A DNA stretch of 64,000 bases. Origin: Aedes albopictus. Lineage: Eukaryota; Arthropoda; Insecta; Diptera; Culicidae. This document shows positions 34,360-45,148 of the stretch, one piece after another. The DNA lies in the NCBI RefSeq assembly GCF_035046485.1, contig NC_085137.1:2767977-2831976 (forward strand), given 5' to 3'. How positions within the stretch are numbered: the stretch's first letter is position 1; every line of letters begins with the position of its first letter. Under the pieces are notes generated by a model, which did not search any database, was not told the DNA's origin, and saw only the letters and a program-made list of their open reading frames with translations. Made by a program: the position numbers and the translations under genes.

Positions 34360-36885
34360 TTTTTTTTAATGTATGCAGCAATTCCTTCGAAAATTCCTGA
34401 GGGTATTCCTTCGGAAATACCTGGAGGAATTCCTTTAGAAATTCCTGAAGGAATTCCATCTAAAATTCCTGGAGGAATCCCTTCGCAAATTCCTGAAAGA
34501 ATGCCATCGGAAATTCCTGAAGGAATTCCTTCGGAAATTCCTGGAGCAATTCTATCGGAAATTCCTTGGGCAGTTCCTTGGAAAAATCTTGGATGAATAC
34601 CTTCGGAGATTAGTGGAGGAATTCTTTCAGAAATCCATAGAGAAATTCGTGAGGAAATCCTTAGGTGAATTCCTTACGAAATTCCTGGACAAAATAATTC
34701 CAAACTTCCTGGAGGAATGCTTTTGAAAATTCCTGGAGGAATTCCTCCGGAAATTGCTGGACGAATGTCATTGAAAATTCCTGGAGGAATTCCTTCCGAA
34801 AGTCCTGGAGGAATTCCTTCGGAAAGTCGTAGAGGATTTTTTTGGGAAATACTTTTTGGATTTTTTTTTTAAATTCTTGCAGGAATTCCTTCGGAAATTC
34901 CTAGCGGAATTCCTGGAGCAATTCCTTCGGAAATTCCAGGAGGATTTCCATCGGAAATTCCTGGAGGAATTCTTTCAGAAATTTCGGGAGGAATTCCTTC
35001 GGAAATTGCTGGACGAATTCCTTTGGAATTCCAGGAGGAATTCCTGGAGGAATTCTTTCGGAAATTCCGGGAGAAATCCCTTCGGAAATTGCTGGGCGAA
35101 TTTCATTGGAAATTCCAGGAGAAATTCCTTCGGAAATTCCTGCAATAATTTCTTCGGCAATTACTGGACCAATTCTTTCGGAAATCCCTGGAGGAATTCC
35201 TTCGGAAATTCCTGGAGGAATTCCTTCAGAAAATCCTGGAGGATTTTTTTCGGAAATTCTTTTTAGATTTTTTTTGGAAATTCCTGGAGAATTACCGTCG
35301 GAAATTCGGAAATTCCAGGAGGAATTCCTTCGGTAATTCCATTAGGAATTCCTTTAAAAATTCCTGGAGGAATTCTTTCAGGAATTTCGGGAGGAATTCT
35401 TTCGGAAATTGCTGGACGAATTCCTTTGGAGATTCCCGGAGGAATTCATTCGGAAATTTCAGGAGAAATTCCTTTAGGAATTCCTGGAGGAATTCTTTCG
35501 GAAATTTCTGAAGGAATTCCATCGGAAATTGCTGGAGGAATTCCACTGGAAATTCCTGGAGGAATTCCTTCCAAAATTCTTGGAGAAATCCCTTCGCAAA
35601 ATCCTGGAAGAATTCTTTCTGAAATTTCTGAAGAAATTCCATCGGAAACTCGTGAAGGACTTCGTTCGGAAATTACTGGAGGAATTCCATCGAAAATTCC
35701 TTGGAAAGGTCCTTTGAAAAATCTTGGATGAATACTTTCGGAAATTTCTGGAGGAATTCTTTCAGAAATTCCGGGAAGAATTCCTTCGGAAATTGCTGGA
35801 CGAATTCCTTTGAAGATTCCTGGAGGAATTCATTCGGAAATTCCAGAATGAATTTCTTCAGGAATTCCTGGAGGAGATCTTTCGAAAATTCCGGGAGGAA
35901 TTGCTTCGGAAATTCCTGAAGCAATTCCTTCAAAAAATCCTGGAAGAATTCCTTAAAAAAATTCAGAATTCTTGGAGGAATCCCTTCGCAAATTCCTGGA
36001 AGAATTCCTTCGGAAATTCCTGAAGGAATTCCATCGGAAATTCCTGAAGGAATTTGTTCGGAAATCCCTGAACGAATTCCTTCGAAAATTTCTGGAGAAA
36101 TTCCTTTGGAAATTCCTTGGGGAGTTCCCTCGAAAAGTCTTGGATGAATACCTCCGGAAATTTCTGGAGGAATTCTTTCTGAAATCTATAGAGAAATTCC
36201 TGAGAAAATCCTTGGATGAATTCCTTAGGACATTCCTGGAAAAAAATCATTCCAAATTTCTCAGAGGAATGCTTTTTATGATTCCTGGAATAATTTCTTC
36301 GGAAATTACTGGAAGAATTCCTTCGGAAATTCCTGGAGGTATTCCTTCGGAAATTCCTGGAGAATTTTTTTTAGGAAAGTCTTTTTGGATTTTATTTTTG
36401 GAAATTCCAAGAGGAATTCCCTCGAAAATTCTTGGAGGAATTTCTTTACAAATTCCGTTAGGAAATCCTTCAAAAATTCATGGAGGAATTCTTTCGGAAA
36501 TTGTTGGACGAATTCGTTTTAAGATTCATGGAAATTCCTGCAGGAATTCTTTCGGAATTTCTTCGAAAATTCCTGGAGAAATCCCTCCGGAATCTCTTGG
36601 ATGCATTCCTTCTGAAATTCGTGGAGCAATTATTTCGGAAATTCCTGGAGGGATTCCTTCAGAGATTCTTGGAGAAATTTCTTAAAAATTCCCGGAGGAA
36701 TTCCATTGGAAATTCCTGGAGGAATTCCTTCGGAAATTCCTGCAGAAACTCTTTTGGAAATTCCTGAAGGATTTTTTTTGGAAATTCCAGGAAGAATTCC
36801 TTCAGAAATTCCAGGAGAAATTCTGTCGGAAATTCCTAGAGAAATTCCTTTGGAAATTTCCAAAGGAATTTCTCCATGAATTTCC
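34360..36885 (+). repeat. Minisatellite arm 1: 24-bp EcoRI-rich unit
   Basis: Roughly 100 units made of GGAATTCCTTCG plus GAAATTCCTGGA. Frames read GIPSEIPG, EFLRKFLE and NSFGNSWR on the plus strand, and SRNFRRNS, PGISEGIP and QEFPKEFL on the minus strand. The unit has no stop in any frame, so frames of up to 237 codons arise by chance. Units are 70-100% alike by eye, with occasional longer variants (TTTTTTTGGAAA near 34840, 35240, 36370, 36770). Confidence 0.9.
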
Positions 36886-39700
36886 GATGTAATTCCACCA
36901 GGAATTTTGCGAAAGAAATTCCTTCAGGATTTTCCGAATGAATTCCTCCATGTATTTCCAAGAGAATTCCTCCAGGAATTTCCGTGGCAATTCCTCCAGG
37001 AATTTCGGAGGGAAATCCTCCAAGAACTTCCGGAGAAATTCCTCCGGGAAATTTCGGACAAATTCCTCCACAAATTTCTGGAGGAATTACTCTAGGAGTT
37101 TCCGGAGGAATTCCTCCAGGAATTTCCAAAGGAATTCTTCCAGGAATTTTCAAGGGAATTCCTCTTGGAATTTTCAAAGGATTTCTTCATGAATGTCCGA
37201 AGAAATCCCTCCATGAATTTCCGAAGGAATTCCTCCAGAAATTTTCCGACGGGATTCCTCTACGAATTTCCGAAGAAATTCTTCTAGGAATTTTTAAAGG
37301 ATGTCCTCCTGGAATTTCCGAAGGAATTCCTCCATGAATGTCCGAAGGAATTCCTCCATGAATTTCCGAATGAATTTTGCGAAGGAATTTCTAAAGAATT
37401 TTCCGAAGGAATTCTTACATGAATTTTCAAAGGAACTCCTCCAGAAATTTCCCAGGAATTCCTCCAGAAATTCCCGAAGAAATTCCTTGAGGAATTTCCG
37501 GAGCAATTCCTCCAGGAAATACCGAAGGAATTCCTCCATAAATTTCCGAAGGAATTCCTCCAGGAGTTTTGCGAAGGAAATCCTAAAGCATTTTCCGAAG
37601 GAGTTCCTCCATGAATTTCCGAAGGAATTGTTCCAGAAATTTTCCGAAAGAATTCATTCACGAATTTCTGAAGAATTCCTCCGCGAATTTCCGGATGAAT
37701 TACTTCAGAAATTTTCGGAGAAGATCTTCCAGGAATTTCCGAAGGAGATCCTCCAGCAATTTTCAAAGAAATTCCTTCTGCAATTTGCGAAGGAATTCCT
37801 ACTGGAATTTCCGAAGGAATTCCTTCATAAATTTCCGAAGGAATTCCTTCATAAATTTCCGAAGGAATTCCTTCAGGAATTTCCGAAGGAAATCTTCCAG
37901 CAATTTCCGAAGGAATTCCTCCTGGAATTTCCGAGGGAATTCCTGCAGTAATTTCCGGTGGAATTCCTCCAGGGATTTTCAAAGGAATTTCACCTGGAAT
38001 TTTCAAAGGAGTTCCAGCCGGAATTCCCGAAGGAAATCCTTCACGAATTCTCGAAGGAATTCCTCCAAGAATTTCCGAGGGAATTCCTCTAGGATTTTCC
38101 CGAAGAATTCCTCCATGAGTTTCCGGAGGAGCTTGTCCAGGAATTTCCGTAGGAATTCCTCAAGGAATTTTCAAAGGAATTTCTCCTGGAATTTTCTCCT
38201 GAATTTCCGAAGGAATTCCTCTACGAATTTCCAAAGAAATCCCTCCCGGAATTTCCAAAGATTTTTCTTGTGGATTTGCTTTGAAATACCTCCAAAAATT
38301 TCCGAATGAATTCCTCCAAAAATTGTTGACGGTTGTCTTCAAAAAATTTCCTTAGGATTTTCTCACATAATCCCTAAACGTGTTTCTGAAGGAATGTTTC
38401 AAGAAGTTTCTCAAGTTTTCGTAGGAGTTTCGCAGTACATTTTTGAAGGAATTTCCGAAGAAACTTCTCAAGGATCTTTCGCTGGAATTCCTTGAGGAAT
38501 TTCGTAAAGATTTATAAAAAAAACGAAAAAAAATCCTCAACGAACTTATCAAACAATTTCTCACAAAATTTCCGAAGGTCTTAATGTCATAACGTCTTAT
38601 GGAATTTTCAGACATATGTCAAAAAAAATTACAAACGAACTCCTTTAACAATTTCCGAATTTTCCTTATCAAGGCATTTTTAAAGGCAAACTTCATAGAA
38701 TTTCCGAATGAGTTCCTCTAGGAAATAAAAAATCACAAAAAGCATTTCTTCAGGAATTTCCGAAATATTTTTTCAAGGAAGTTTTGAAAGATTTTTGAAG
38801 AAATTCCTTATGGAATTTCAGAAGGGATATCTCAAGAGGCTTTTAGTGATTTTTTTTTTCAATATTTTCGAAAGAATTGCTTCAGGAATTTGGGAAGGAA
38901 TTCTCACAGAAATTTCCGGATGAATTCCTCCAAGAATTTTTGAAGGCATTCCTCAAGGAATTTTCGGAAGAATTCCCCACGAAAACTCCGAAGGAGTTCC
39001 TCAAGAATTTTTTTAAATCTATGACAAAGAAATTCCTCAAGGAATTCCCGAAGAATCTTCTAAAGGGAATCGTAGAAGAACTCTCGAAGGAATGTCTTAT
39101 GGAATTTCTCAAGGAGCTTTAGAAATGAAGGAATTCCTCATGAAATTTATGAAGAATTTGTTAAGGAATTTCAGGTGGAATTCCTCATGGATTTTCGAAA
39201 TAAATTCCTGAAATTATTTTTAATTGATTCCTTTAAAAATTTCCGAATGCATTCCTCTAGCAGCTTCCAAAGATATTCTTCCAGGAATTTCCGAAGGAAT
39301 TCCTTTAGAAATTTTCAAAGATTTTTTTCCCGTAATTCTGAAGGAATTCATTACAGGATTTTTCGAAGACATTTCTCCAAAAATTTCTTAGGGTATTCCT
39401 CAAGGAAAGGAATCTTAGTTTGATTGGAATTTTTGAAAGAATTCCCGGAGAATTTCTTAAAGTATTTTCTGGAGCTTCTCAAGCGGATTTCTGGTGGAAT
39501 TAAGAATAATATTTGTAAAGAATTACTGGGGAAATTCTCAAAAGAATGCATGGTGAAATTCGTAATAAAACTTCTGGAGGAATTATTGAAGAAATTTCTG
39601 AAAGTATTCCCAACGGAATTACTGCAAGTTTTCCGAAGGTAATTTCTTCTGGAATATCTACATTAAAATAACCTGGAAAAATATTAACGAAATTTCTGGA
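36886..39700 (-). repeat. Minisatellite arm 2: same unit in reverse orientation
   Basis: Units read GGAATTCCTCCA plus GGAATTTCCGAA, the reverse complement of arm 1. The switch is sharp, near 36850-36900. Conservation is high to about 38250 and decays towards 39700, where the sequence becomes GAAGGAATTTC-like with longer A/T inserts. Together with arm 1 it could fold into a hairpin with arms of about 2.5 kb. Confidence 0.85.
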
Positions 39701-41263
39701 GAAACTGCTGGATAAATTCAAATTCATGATGGCATTTGTTAAGAAATTCCTTAAGCAATATCTTGAGGAATCCCTCAGGATTATCATCATATATGATTCT
39801 TCCATTGAACCATTTCTGTTAATCACCCATATTTCATACTTTACTTTAATTTTTTTTTAATGATGAAGTATTTGAATTCCTTGTTACTGCAAAGTGGTTT
39901 TCAGTTTAAGGGTGCTCGCCCCCCTCTAGCCGAAAAGCTGGCTACGCCCTTGTCAGTCTAGAAGCATGCTATCAAAAAATGATGTTTGAAGGGCTTTTAG
40001 ATTGTAGTTTAATCTAAAAGTTTGCCGAATAAAGTAAAGGTCACAGACGCATACCAAAACCGTGAGAGAGCTGTGAGTACAAGGTGAGTATAAATTACAC
40101 GAATTTTACTCACCTTGTACTCACAGCTCTCTCACAATCTTGGTATGCGTCTGAGACCTTTACTTTATTCGGCAAACTTTTAGATTGAACTACAATCTAA
40201 AAGCCCTTCCAACAACATTTTTTGATAGCATGCTTCTGGACTGAGATAGAAGCAAGTGAGTATCACTCTTGCAAGTGAGTATTCCCAACACTGGCTGCGT
40301 GCAGACCGTGCAGACATGTTTTGAGCTGTTCAGCACGTTTCGTTCGCGTCCACTTTTTTTTCTCGCGATTCCGCTGACGGTTTGGCCGGTGCTACGCCGC
40401 CATCCGGATAGCTCTTCCGCGTGTGAAGGAAAGTTGTTTCTGTGTGAATTTTGAGAGAATTCAGTTCCGCCTTGCTAGAATCTTTTTACCAGACGAATCG
40501 TGAAACCGCTGCAAACGCTACGCCATCCGGATGTGTTTCAGTGTATTGTGTGTGTGTGATTGCATGCCGATGCTCGCAGCTCGGCTACTTTTTCGCCTTT
40601 TTGGCTTATACGCGACGCCACTTGCGGGTGGAAAAGCGCAGTAGGCGTTGCCACGTGCAGACGTTGTTCGTCGAATTTCGTGCGCGTTCGGAAGTTTTTT
40701 TTTCGCGATTCCGCTGACGGTTTAGCCGGTGCTACGCCATCCGGACGGTTCATCCGCGGGTGAGACAGTGAAAATTATTGATTTTGAGAAGATTTGTGTT
40801 CAAACTTGGTTCCGTGTTCCTGGAGAAGCAAGTAGCGCTACGCCATCCGGAAGTGTTTTCGTGTCTTGTGCGTGATTGCATTCCACTGGGAAAATTAGTG
40901 TCGCTTGAGACGTGCTTTGAGCTGGTCATCGCGTTTATTTTTTTCGTGATTTTGCTGACGGTTTGGCCGGTGCTACGCCATCCGGATAGCTCTTCCGCGA
41001 GTGGAGGAATGTTGTTTCTTTGTGAGTTTTGATAGAACGTGAATAATTTGTGGATGATCTTGAAGCATTGTTTCAGAAGTTCCGCGTTGCTAGATTGCCT
41101 TTTCCAGCCGAATCGTGAAACGGCTGTAAGCGCTACGCCATCCGGAGTTGTTTTGGTGCCTTGTGTGTGAATACATGCCGATGCCCGCAGCTCGGGTAAC
41201 GCAAACAATATGTTTTCATCCATAATTTTGTGAGAAATACATTATGTGACGTGAGTTCTAACG

Positions 41264-41365
41264 ATGACTGACGGAGCGGCGGCGGTGAGACATGGAGTAA
41301 ACCCGAATCGTTGTGAAGAAGTTCCTATGGTGATGGCAGCGCTACCTTGGATGGTTTTATGGTAA
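41264..41365 (+). CDS. Short ORF directly after the monomer array (uncertain)
   Basis: ATG at 41264 begins a 33-codon frame starting MTDGAAAVRHGVNPN and ending MVLW. It lies just 3' of the promoter-like monomers and starts about 50 bp after the last monomer ends. The stop overlaps a good 5' splice site (TATGGTAAGATT at 41359), so it may be a first coding exon that continues after splicing. No family recognised. It could equally be chance. Confidence 0.25.
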   Translation: MTDGAAAVRHGVNPNRCEEVPMVMAALPWMVLW

Positions 41366-42106
41366 GATTTTTCTGATCTTTATTAGGGAAGTGGAACCAT
41401 CTCGGCAGGGGTCCTATTTTGGGCACTTTTTTGCTATAACTAAGCCAATTCTGAACCAATTGATACAATTGAACGCGATGAGATATGTATAGTATCTAGC
41501 CGTGTACAAAATTTCAAGTCAGTTTGGAATTGACTGAGTTATTGCGAAGTACAATAAATTCAACTAAATACGCGCCAGTTTCATAGATTATCTTCGAAGC
41601 AGGAAGTGTGTTTGTATTATCATTATCCATCTGATAACGGTAATGACACGTTACAACGTTTTGACGCATTCGTAGTCAGATTTTCCACTATAACTCATGA
41701 AAACGATTGTAAACCCCAAAACATTTTTTCGTGTTCGGATTCCTTGTAAAATTTCTGATATATTTGACCTATTGAACATTTAGTTTTCATTATAAAAACG
41801 TGTTTTAAATGCGTATTTATAGCGTGACGTTACAACGCGCTAGAATCCGATCCTCTCTACCGCGCTACTAACATCTTAAAAAATCTGCTGGGATGTTTAT
41901 GTTATTCTGATTTTTTTTTCTCAAATGAAATTTATTGATTTGTTCTTCAATTCAATGAAATAAAACATATAAATTTCGGATTTGTTTTTGGATAATCGAC
42001 TTTTACATTTCGTGACGTTACAACACGCGTTCAGTTTCAAACAGGGTTCTGCTCGCGTTGTTACGTCACGAAAATGCATATCATGTTAGAATCAGAATGA
42101 TCAGCT

Positions 42107-42144
42107 GGTTGGAAGTCTCTTTAATAAAGACAAATCAATCAATC
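42107..42144 (+). mobile_element. Extremely 5'-truncated LINE/SINE 3' end (second copy)
   Basis: GAAGTCTCTTTAATAAAGAC followed by AAATCAATCAATC is the same 3' end as 23705-23763. Flanks AATGATCAGCT (42096-42106) and AATAATCAGCT (42145-42155) are an 11-bp TSD with one mismatch. Confidence 0.7.
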
Positions 42145-43205
42145 AATAATCAGCTAAATTTGCCCAAATTTGTGAATATATTATTGCATTATCTTCACTG
42201 CTTCAAGGGGAACTTTATTCTATTGAAAATCTGTTTTGTGATAAATGGCTCGGAGGGCCAAGTTATTGCTATCATGAGTATTCCTTCATGAAGGTTAATG
42301 ACATCGGCACCCATCTTCGGCTTAGTACCACCCATATTCTTCTAACTTTATACCAAAGACTAGACTTTTTCTTTTCGGAATAAATATAATGTGCTTGATT
42401 TTTCAAAATTTCAACTACCACTAGGCAAATAGAACCTTAAATCAAACGACTTGCAAACTGAAGATCCTTGAAAAGTTAAACAACTCTCTAAGTATTCAGG
42501 GTCCTGATATATGAGTCGGTGATTATTGTGATATCAAAGATAGACGTAACACTGACATAACTTCCATCCCTGTATATTTCAAGATCCTTATTATTTAGAC
42601 AGTTCGTAACCTCGACAAAGTTGTTTGGCTGGCCAAGAACTTTCAATTGATGGGCCGTATGATTTCAAATCCTTTCACTAGGAGGCGCTAAAGGGCATGC
42701 ACATTTTTGGTTTCGTTATCTAGCACTTTTAGATAAATAGCCGTTTGGTTTTAATTTCTGCCGCACCGTGGCGCAAGTTGCACATTTTCAATAGCATACC
42801 AATTTTATCAATTATCTTGAAAACATTCAACAAGCTGTAATTCTGTAAAAAAAAATATCAAAAATTCTCAAATTTTGACTGATAGTTTCTTAGCTTATTA
42901 TCTGTAATTGCTACAAATTTAGACTTGATTGGTTAGCTCTACACGAAGATGGAGCGCTTCAAGTAGAACACATCTTTTTTGACTGTCGTTCTATCAACTC
43001 TTAAATCTTGGAATCAAATAAAAAAAGTTCCAGCTTGTAGAATACTTTTAGAGAAATTATAATCATTTGCCAGCTTTTGCAAAATGGAAACTAGCATCTT
43101 CTAGTAGCAAAATCTCGCATGTTATGATAAATCCACACAATCCAAACAATTTTGCCGAAGAAACCATCTTTCTAAGTGATCGGGATCTTGAGATAGGGTG
43201 ACATT

Positions 43206-43378
43206 GGGTATTATCGGCAGGTTTGTTCTCCTCGTCATGGGGGGTTTTTGTCAGCCAAATTGCCTGAAACTTGGCCATATAATTCACATTGGTTGGGAAG
43301 GATTTGAGGCCAACTCTGAGTTCAACAGCTTTCAAAAAACCCCCCATGACGAAGAGAACAAAACGGCCGAAAATAGGT
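43206..43378. mobile_element. Foldback repeat, related to 16340-16470
   Basis: GTTCTCCTCGTCATGGGGGG at the left and its near complement CCCCCCATGACGAAGAGAAC at the right, with AAAACGGCCGAAAATAGGTA beyond. The interior GAAACTTGGCCATATAATTC and GGTTGGGAAGGATTTGAGGC recur inverted at 16340-16470. Confidence 0.65.
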
Positions 43379-43479
43379 AATTTCCCCTATATGAAACTTA
43401 AAATTTGTAAGTTCTCTAGCGCCGCTTTTTGGTGGAACTTTAAACCAAACTATCCATCAACTGTAAGTCTTTGACCAAC

Positions 43480-43610
43480 CTATCAGTAGGTCGGCTCCAG
43501 AAGCACGTTCTCCTCCATTTGGGAAATTTGTGCCATGCCTAACAACTTTGCTGAAAATACCAACTCTCGAAGTTATCAATATTTTGAGATATATGAGATG
43601 GCAGTGTTTC
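43480..43610. repeat. Block shared with 52143-52195
   Basis: GTCGGCTCCAGAAGCACGTT then CTCCTCCATTTGGGAAATTT and GTGCCAT match GCCGGCTCCAGAGGCCCGTT etc. at 52143-52195, next to the LOA-like RT remnant. It may be LINE 3' sequence. An AACAACTTTGCTGAAAATAC block follows, similar to the 16471 tandem unit. Confidence 0.5.
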
Positions 43611-44661
43611 GTTTGTTTGGTTCTGATATCATAGAAATTATCGGTTTGAGTGGCATTTGATTACGATTTAATTTTTTTACAAGATCGAAGTACAATTAAT
43701 ATTTACACAATTTTTGGAATTTGTATAGAGCGTAGATTTTGGCCGAACATCACCTCCCCCGTCCCTCAAGAGTCTACTTAGTTTATGAACGGGCCCTAAT
43801 GGTACGCAATTTATGAATGACACTTTGAAAAGGGCTCATACACAACGAGAAAGAAATAGTTTTGAATATAGAACTACCTTTGTCCACTGCAGGAGCCATC
43901 CGAGCCAGAGAAATTTGCTCGTTTCCACAGAACTTTTTTTTTTCGTGACGTTACAACGCAAACTTCAACCAGGTGAAACTCAGCCGTCAGTGAACCGATT
44001 TACTTTGTTTTAGTCTCATTTGAAAGATATTCTGGAGTACAAAGACCATACAAAATTTCATATTTGAAACTTGTTCCGAATTTGAATAAATTTAATAAAG
44101 TTTGCTTTTCCGTGACGTTACAACGCTTAAAAAACCTATACTTTGACCAGCCATACCTCAGAGTTGTTAAGTATTACAATTAAAAATCTTTGTATGCTAA
44201 AAAATCTGCATACATTTATCTGTTAATCATGGAAGAATCAGTGCGTTGGTGTTTAAAACACGACAGCTTTGATGAATAGTATGGCTAAATGCCTAAAAAT
44301 CACGATTTTATTGTTAATCTTAACCGTGGTTCAATAAATATTTATTGTTACATTAATATCATGTTGAATGCATTTTTGGACGACAAGAGTAATGTAGAAT
44401 GTTATGAAAATGTGAAATATGTCAAATTTCAACTTTGAAAAATGAGTATTGATTGATGATACGGGGCCCGTAGAATGTGTCAAATACGTATCAATCAAAG
44501 GATGCAACCCGATTATCTTTTTACTTACAGGTCTTCCACTAACAAGCCCAGGTTCATCATCATCTTCAAAAACTATTGTAGTCACTAGTCATAAACCATC
44601 CTAATCTAAATTTACCATGAGTGCCAATAGTTTTAGAAATTTGGCAGCAACTGAATCAATA

Positions 44662-45146
44662 GGCTCAGTGTACCAGTTATGGATATAGTACCTCAAATTC
44701 GCCATAGTCGATTTTCAACCTTTAACGATGCAAATCATCAAGAAAAAATATGTGAAGATCACGTTCATAAAGGATGATTGCACTCATTCAAATTTCACAT
44801 TTTGCTCAAATTATGATAGAAATAAATCATTTTCCTTAAAATTTCGGCTTCCTTGCACCCTATTTCACCATAGTGTACCCGTTATGGCAAATCCCATAAT
44901 GAATGCATGTAAATACTGCGAAGTGGAACCGAAATTAAAAAGTATGTCCATAACTGGTACAGGGTTCCTATCATTGGCACACGCCGTAATAAATAGTAAA
45001 AGTGGGTTTGGCTCAGATTTTATATTTTTCCTGTAAAGTATGAAAACAAATCTATCATTTGACATATCGACGACATTTGTCGGTCGTTTTCTTATTTTTG
45101 TAGAATTAGTTTTCCTTAGGTAGTGCGATAACTGGTACAGGCACCC
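44662..45146. mobile_element. TA-flanked TIR element with reiterated TAACTGGTACA motif (485 bp)
   Basis: The ends GGCTCAGTGTACCAGTTATG and, from the right, GGGTGCCTGTACCAGTTATC are flanked by TA (44660-44661, 45147-45148). The motif repeats inside as GTGTACCCGTTATGG near 44874 and CCATAACTGGTACAGG near 44949. Frames of 102 and 121 codons cross it without any known motif. Same architecture as 19683-20801. Confidence 0.6.
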
Positions 45147-45148
45147 TA

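Larger units (their letters stand above)
34215..39952. mobile_element. 5.7-kb non-autonomous hAT element carrying inverted minisatellite arrays
   Basis: The TSD TCAGTCTA is exact on both sides (34207-34214 and 39953-39960). Terminal inverted repeat CAAGGGCGTAGCCAG at the left and CTGGCTACGCCCTTG at the right. The adjacent G-run and, on the right, C-rich sequence also mirror each other. An 8-bp TSD with a short CA-started TIR places it with hAT elements. The interior has no transposase and consists almost wholly of 12/24-bp repeats in two opposite orientations (34360-36880 and 36890-39700). Confidence 0.85.
34158..40293. mobile_element. Mutator-like foldback (second member), interrupted by a hAT element
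   Basis: AGTGTTGGGAATACTCACTT at the left and its complement at the right (ending at 40292) are flanked by GCTGCG. Internal blocks AAAAGTTTGCCGAATAAAGT and CAGACGCATACCAA match the foldback at 17201-17602 in order (AAAAGTTTGCCGAATAGAGT). Without the 5746-bp hAT insertion plus TSD it is about 390 bp, nearly one palindrome centred near 40095. Confidence 0.8.
34120..41260 (+). repeat. Promoter-like tandem monomer array (about 300 bp), interrupted by nested transposons
   Basis: The core GCTACGCCATCCGG occurs near 40389 (with a 3-bp insert), 40519, 40732, 40841, 40974 and 41131. It alternates between context A (GCTGACGGTTTGGCCGGT before it, GCTCTTCCGC after) and context B (GAAACCGCTGCAAAC before it, GTGTTT and TGATTGCATGCCGATG after). 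One A plus one B makes a monomer of about 290-340 bp, with three copies. GTAGGCGTTGCTGCG left of 34158 and TGCAGACGTTG-like sequence show the array was opened by the foldback at 34158-40293. The stacked GC-rich monomers and TCAGTGT initiator-like sequences resemble LINE 5' UTR promoter repeats. Confidence 0.65.
41640..44130. repeat. Region with reiterated CGTGACGTTACAACGC motif
   Basis: The 16-mer or close variants lie at 41823-41838, 42011-42028 (two extra bases), 42055-42070 (reverse orientation), 43944-43959 and 44111-44126, with a weaker one at 41645-41660. The region looks like a TE with repeated terminal motif (compare 1050-1953, 19683-20801 and 44662-45146). I could not find its ends, and other repeats interrupt it (42107-42144, 43206-43378). 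Confidence 0.5.

Noticed and set aside
35972..38309. ORFs of 216-240 codons on both strands as a repetitive structural protein
   Set aside because: The repeat unit lacks stops in all six frames, so such lengths arise automatically; no ATG context, signal peptide or intron signals.
34158..40293. Reading the whole 6.1 kb as one large foldback transposon
   Set aside because: Internal exact TSD TCAGTCTA and distinct TIRs at 34215 and 39952, plus the 400-bp sister at 17201, show two nested elements.
44528..44585. Minus-strand mini-exon encoding an acidic stretch (VFEDDDEPGLVSGRP) followed by GTAAGTA
   Set aside because: Good 5' splice site, but no ATG and only a weak acceptor; 19 codons with no recognised family. 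Too short to support.
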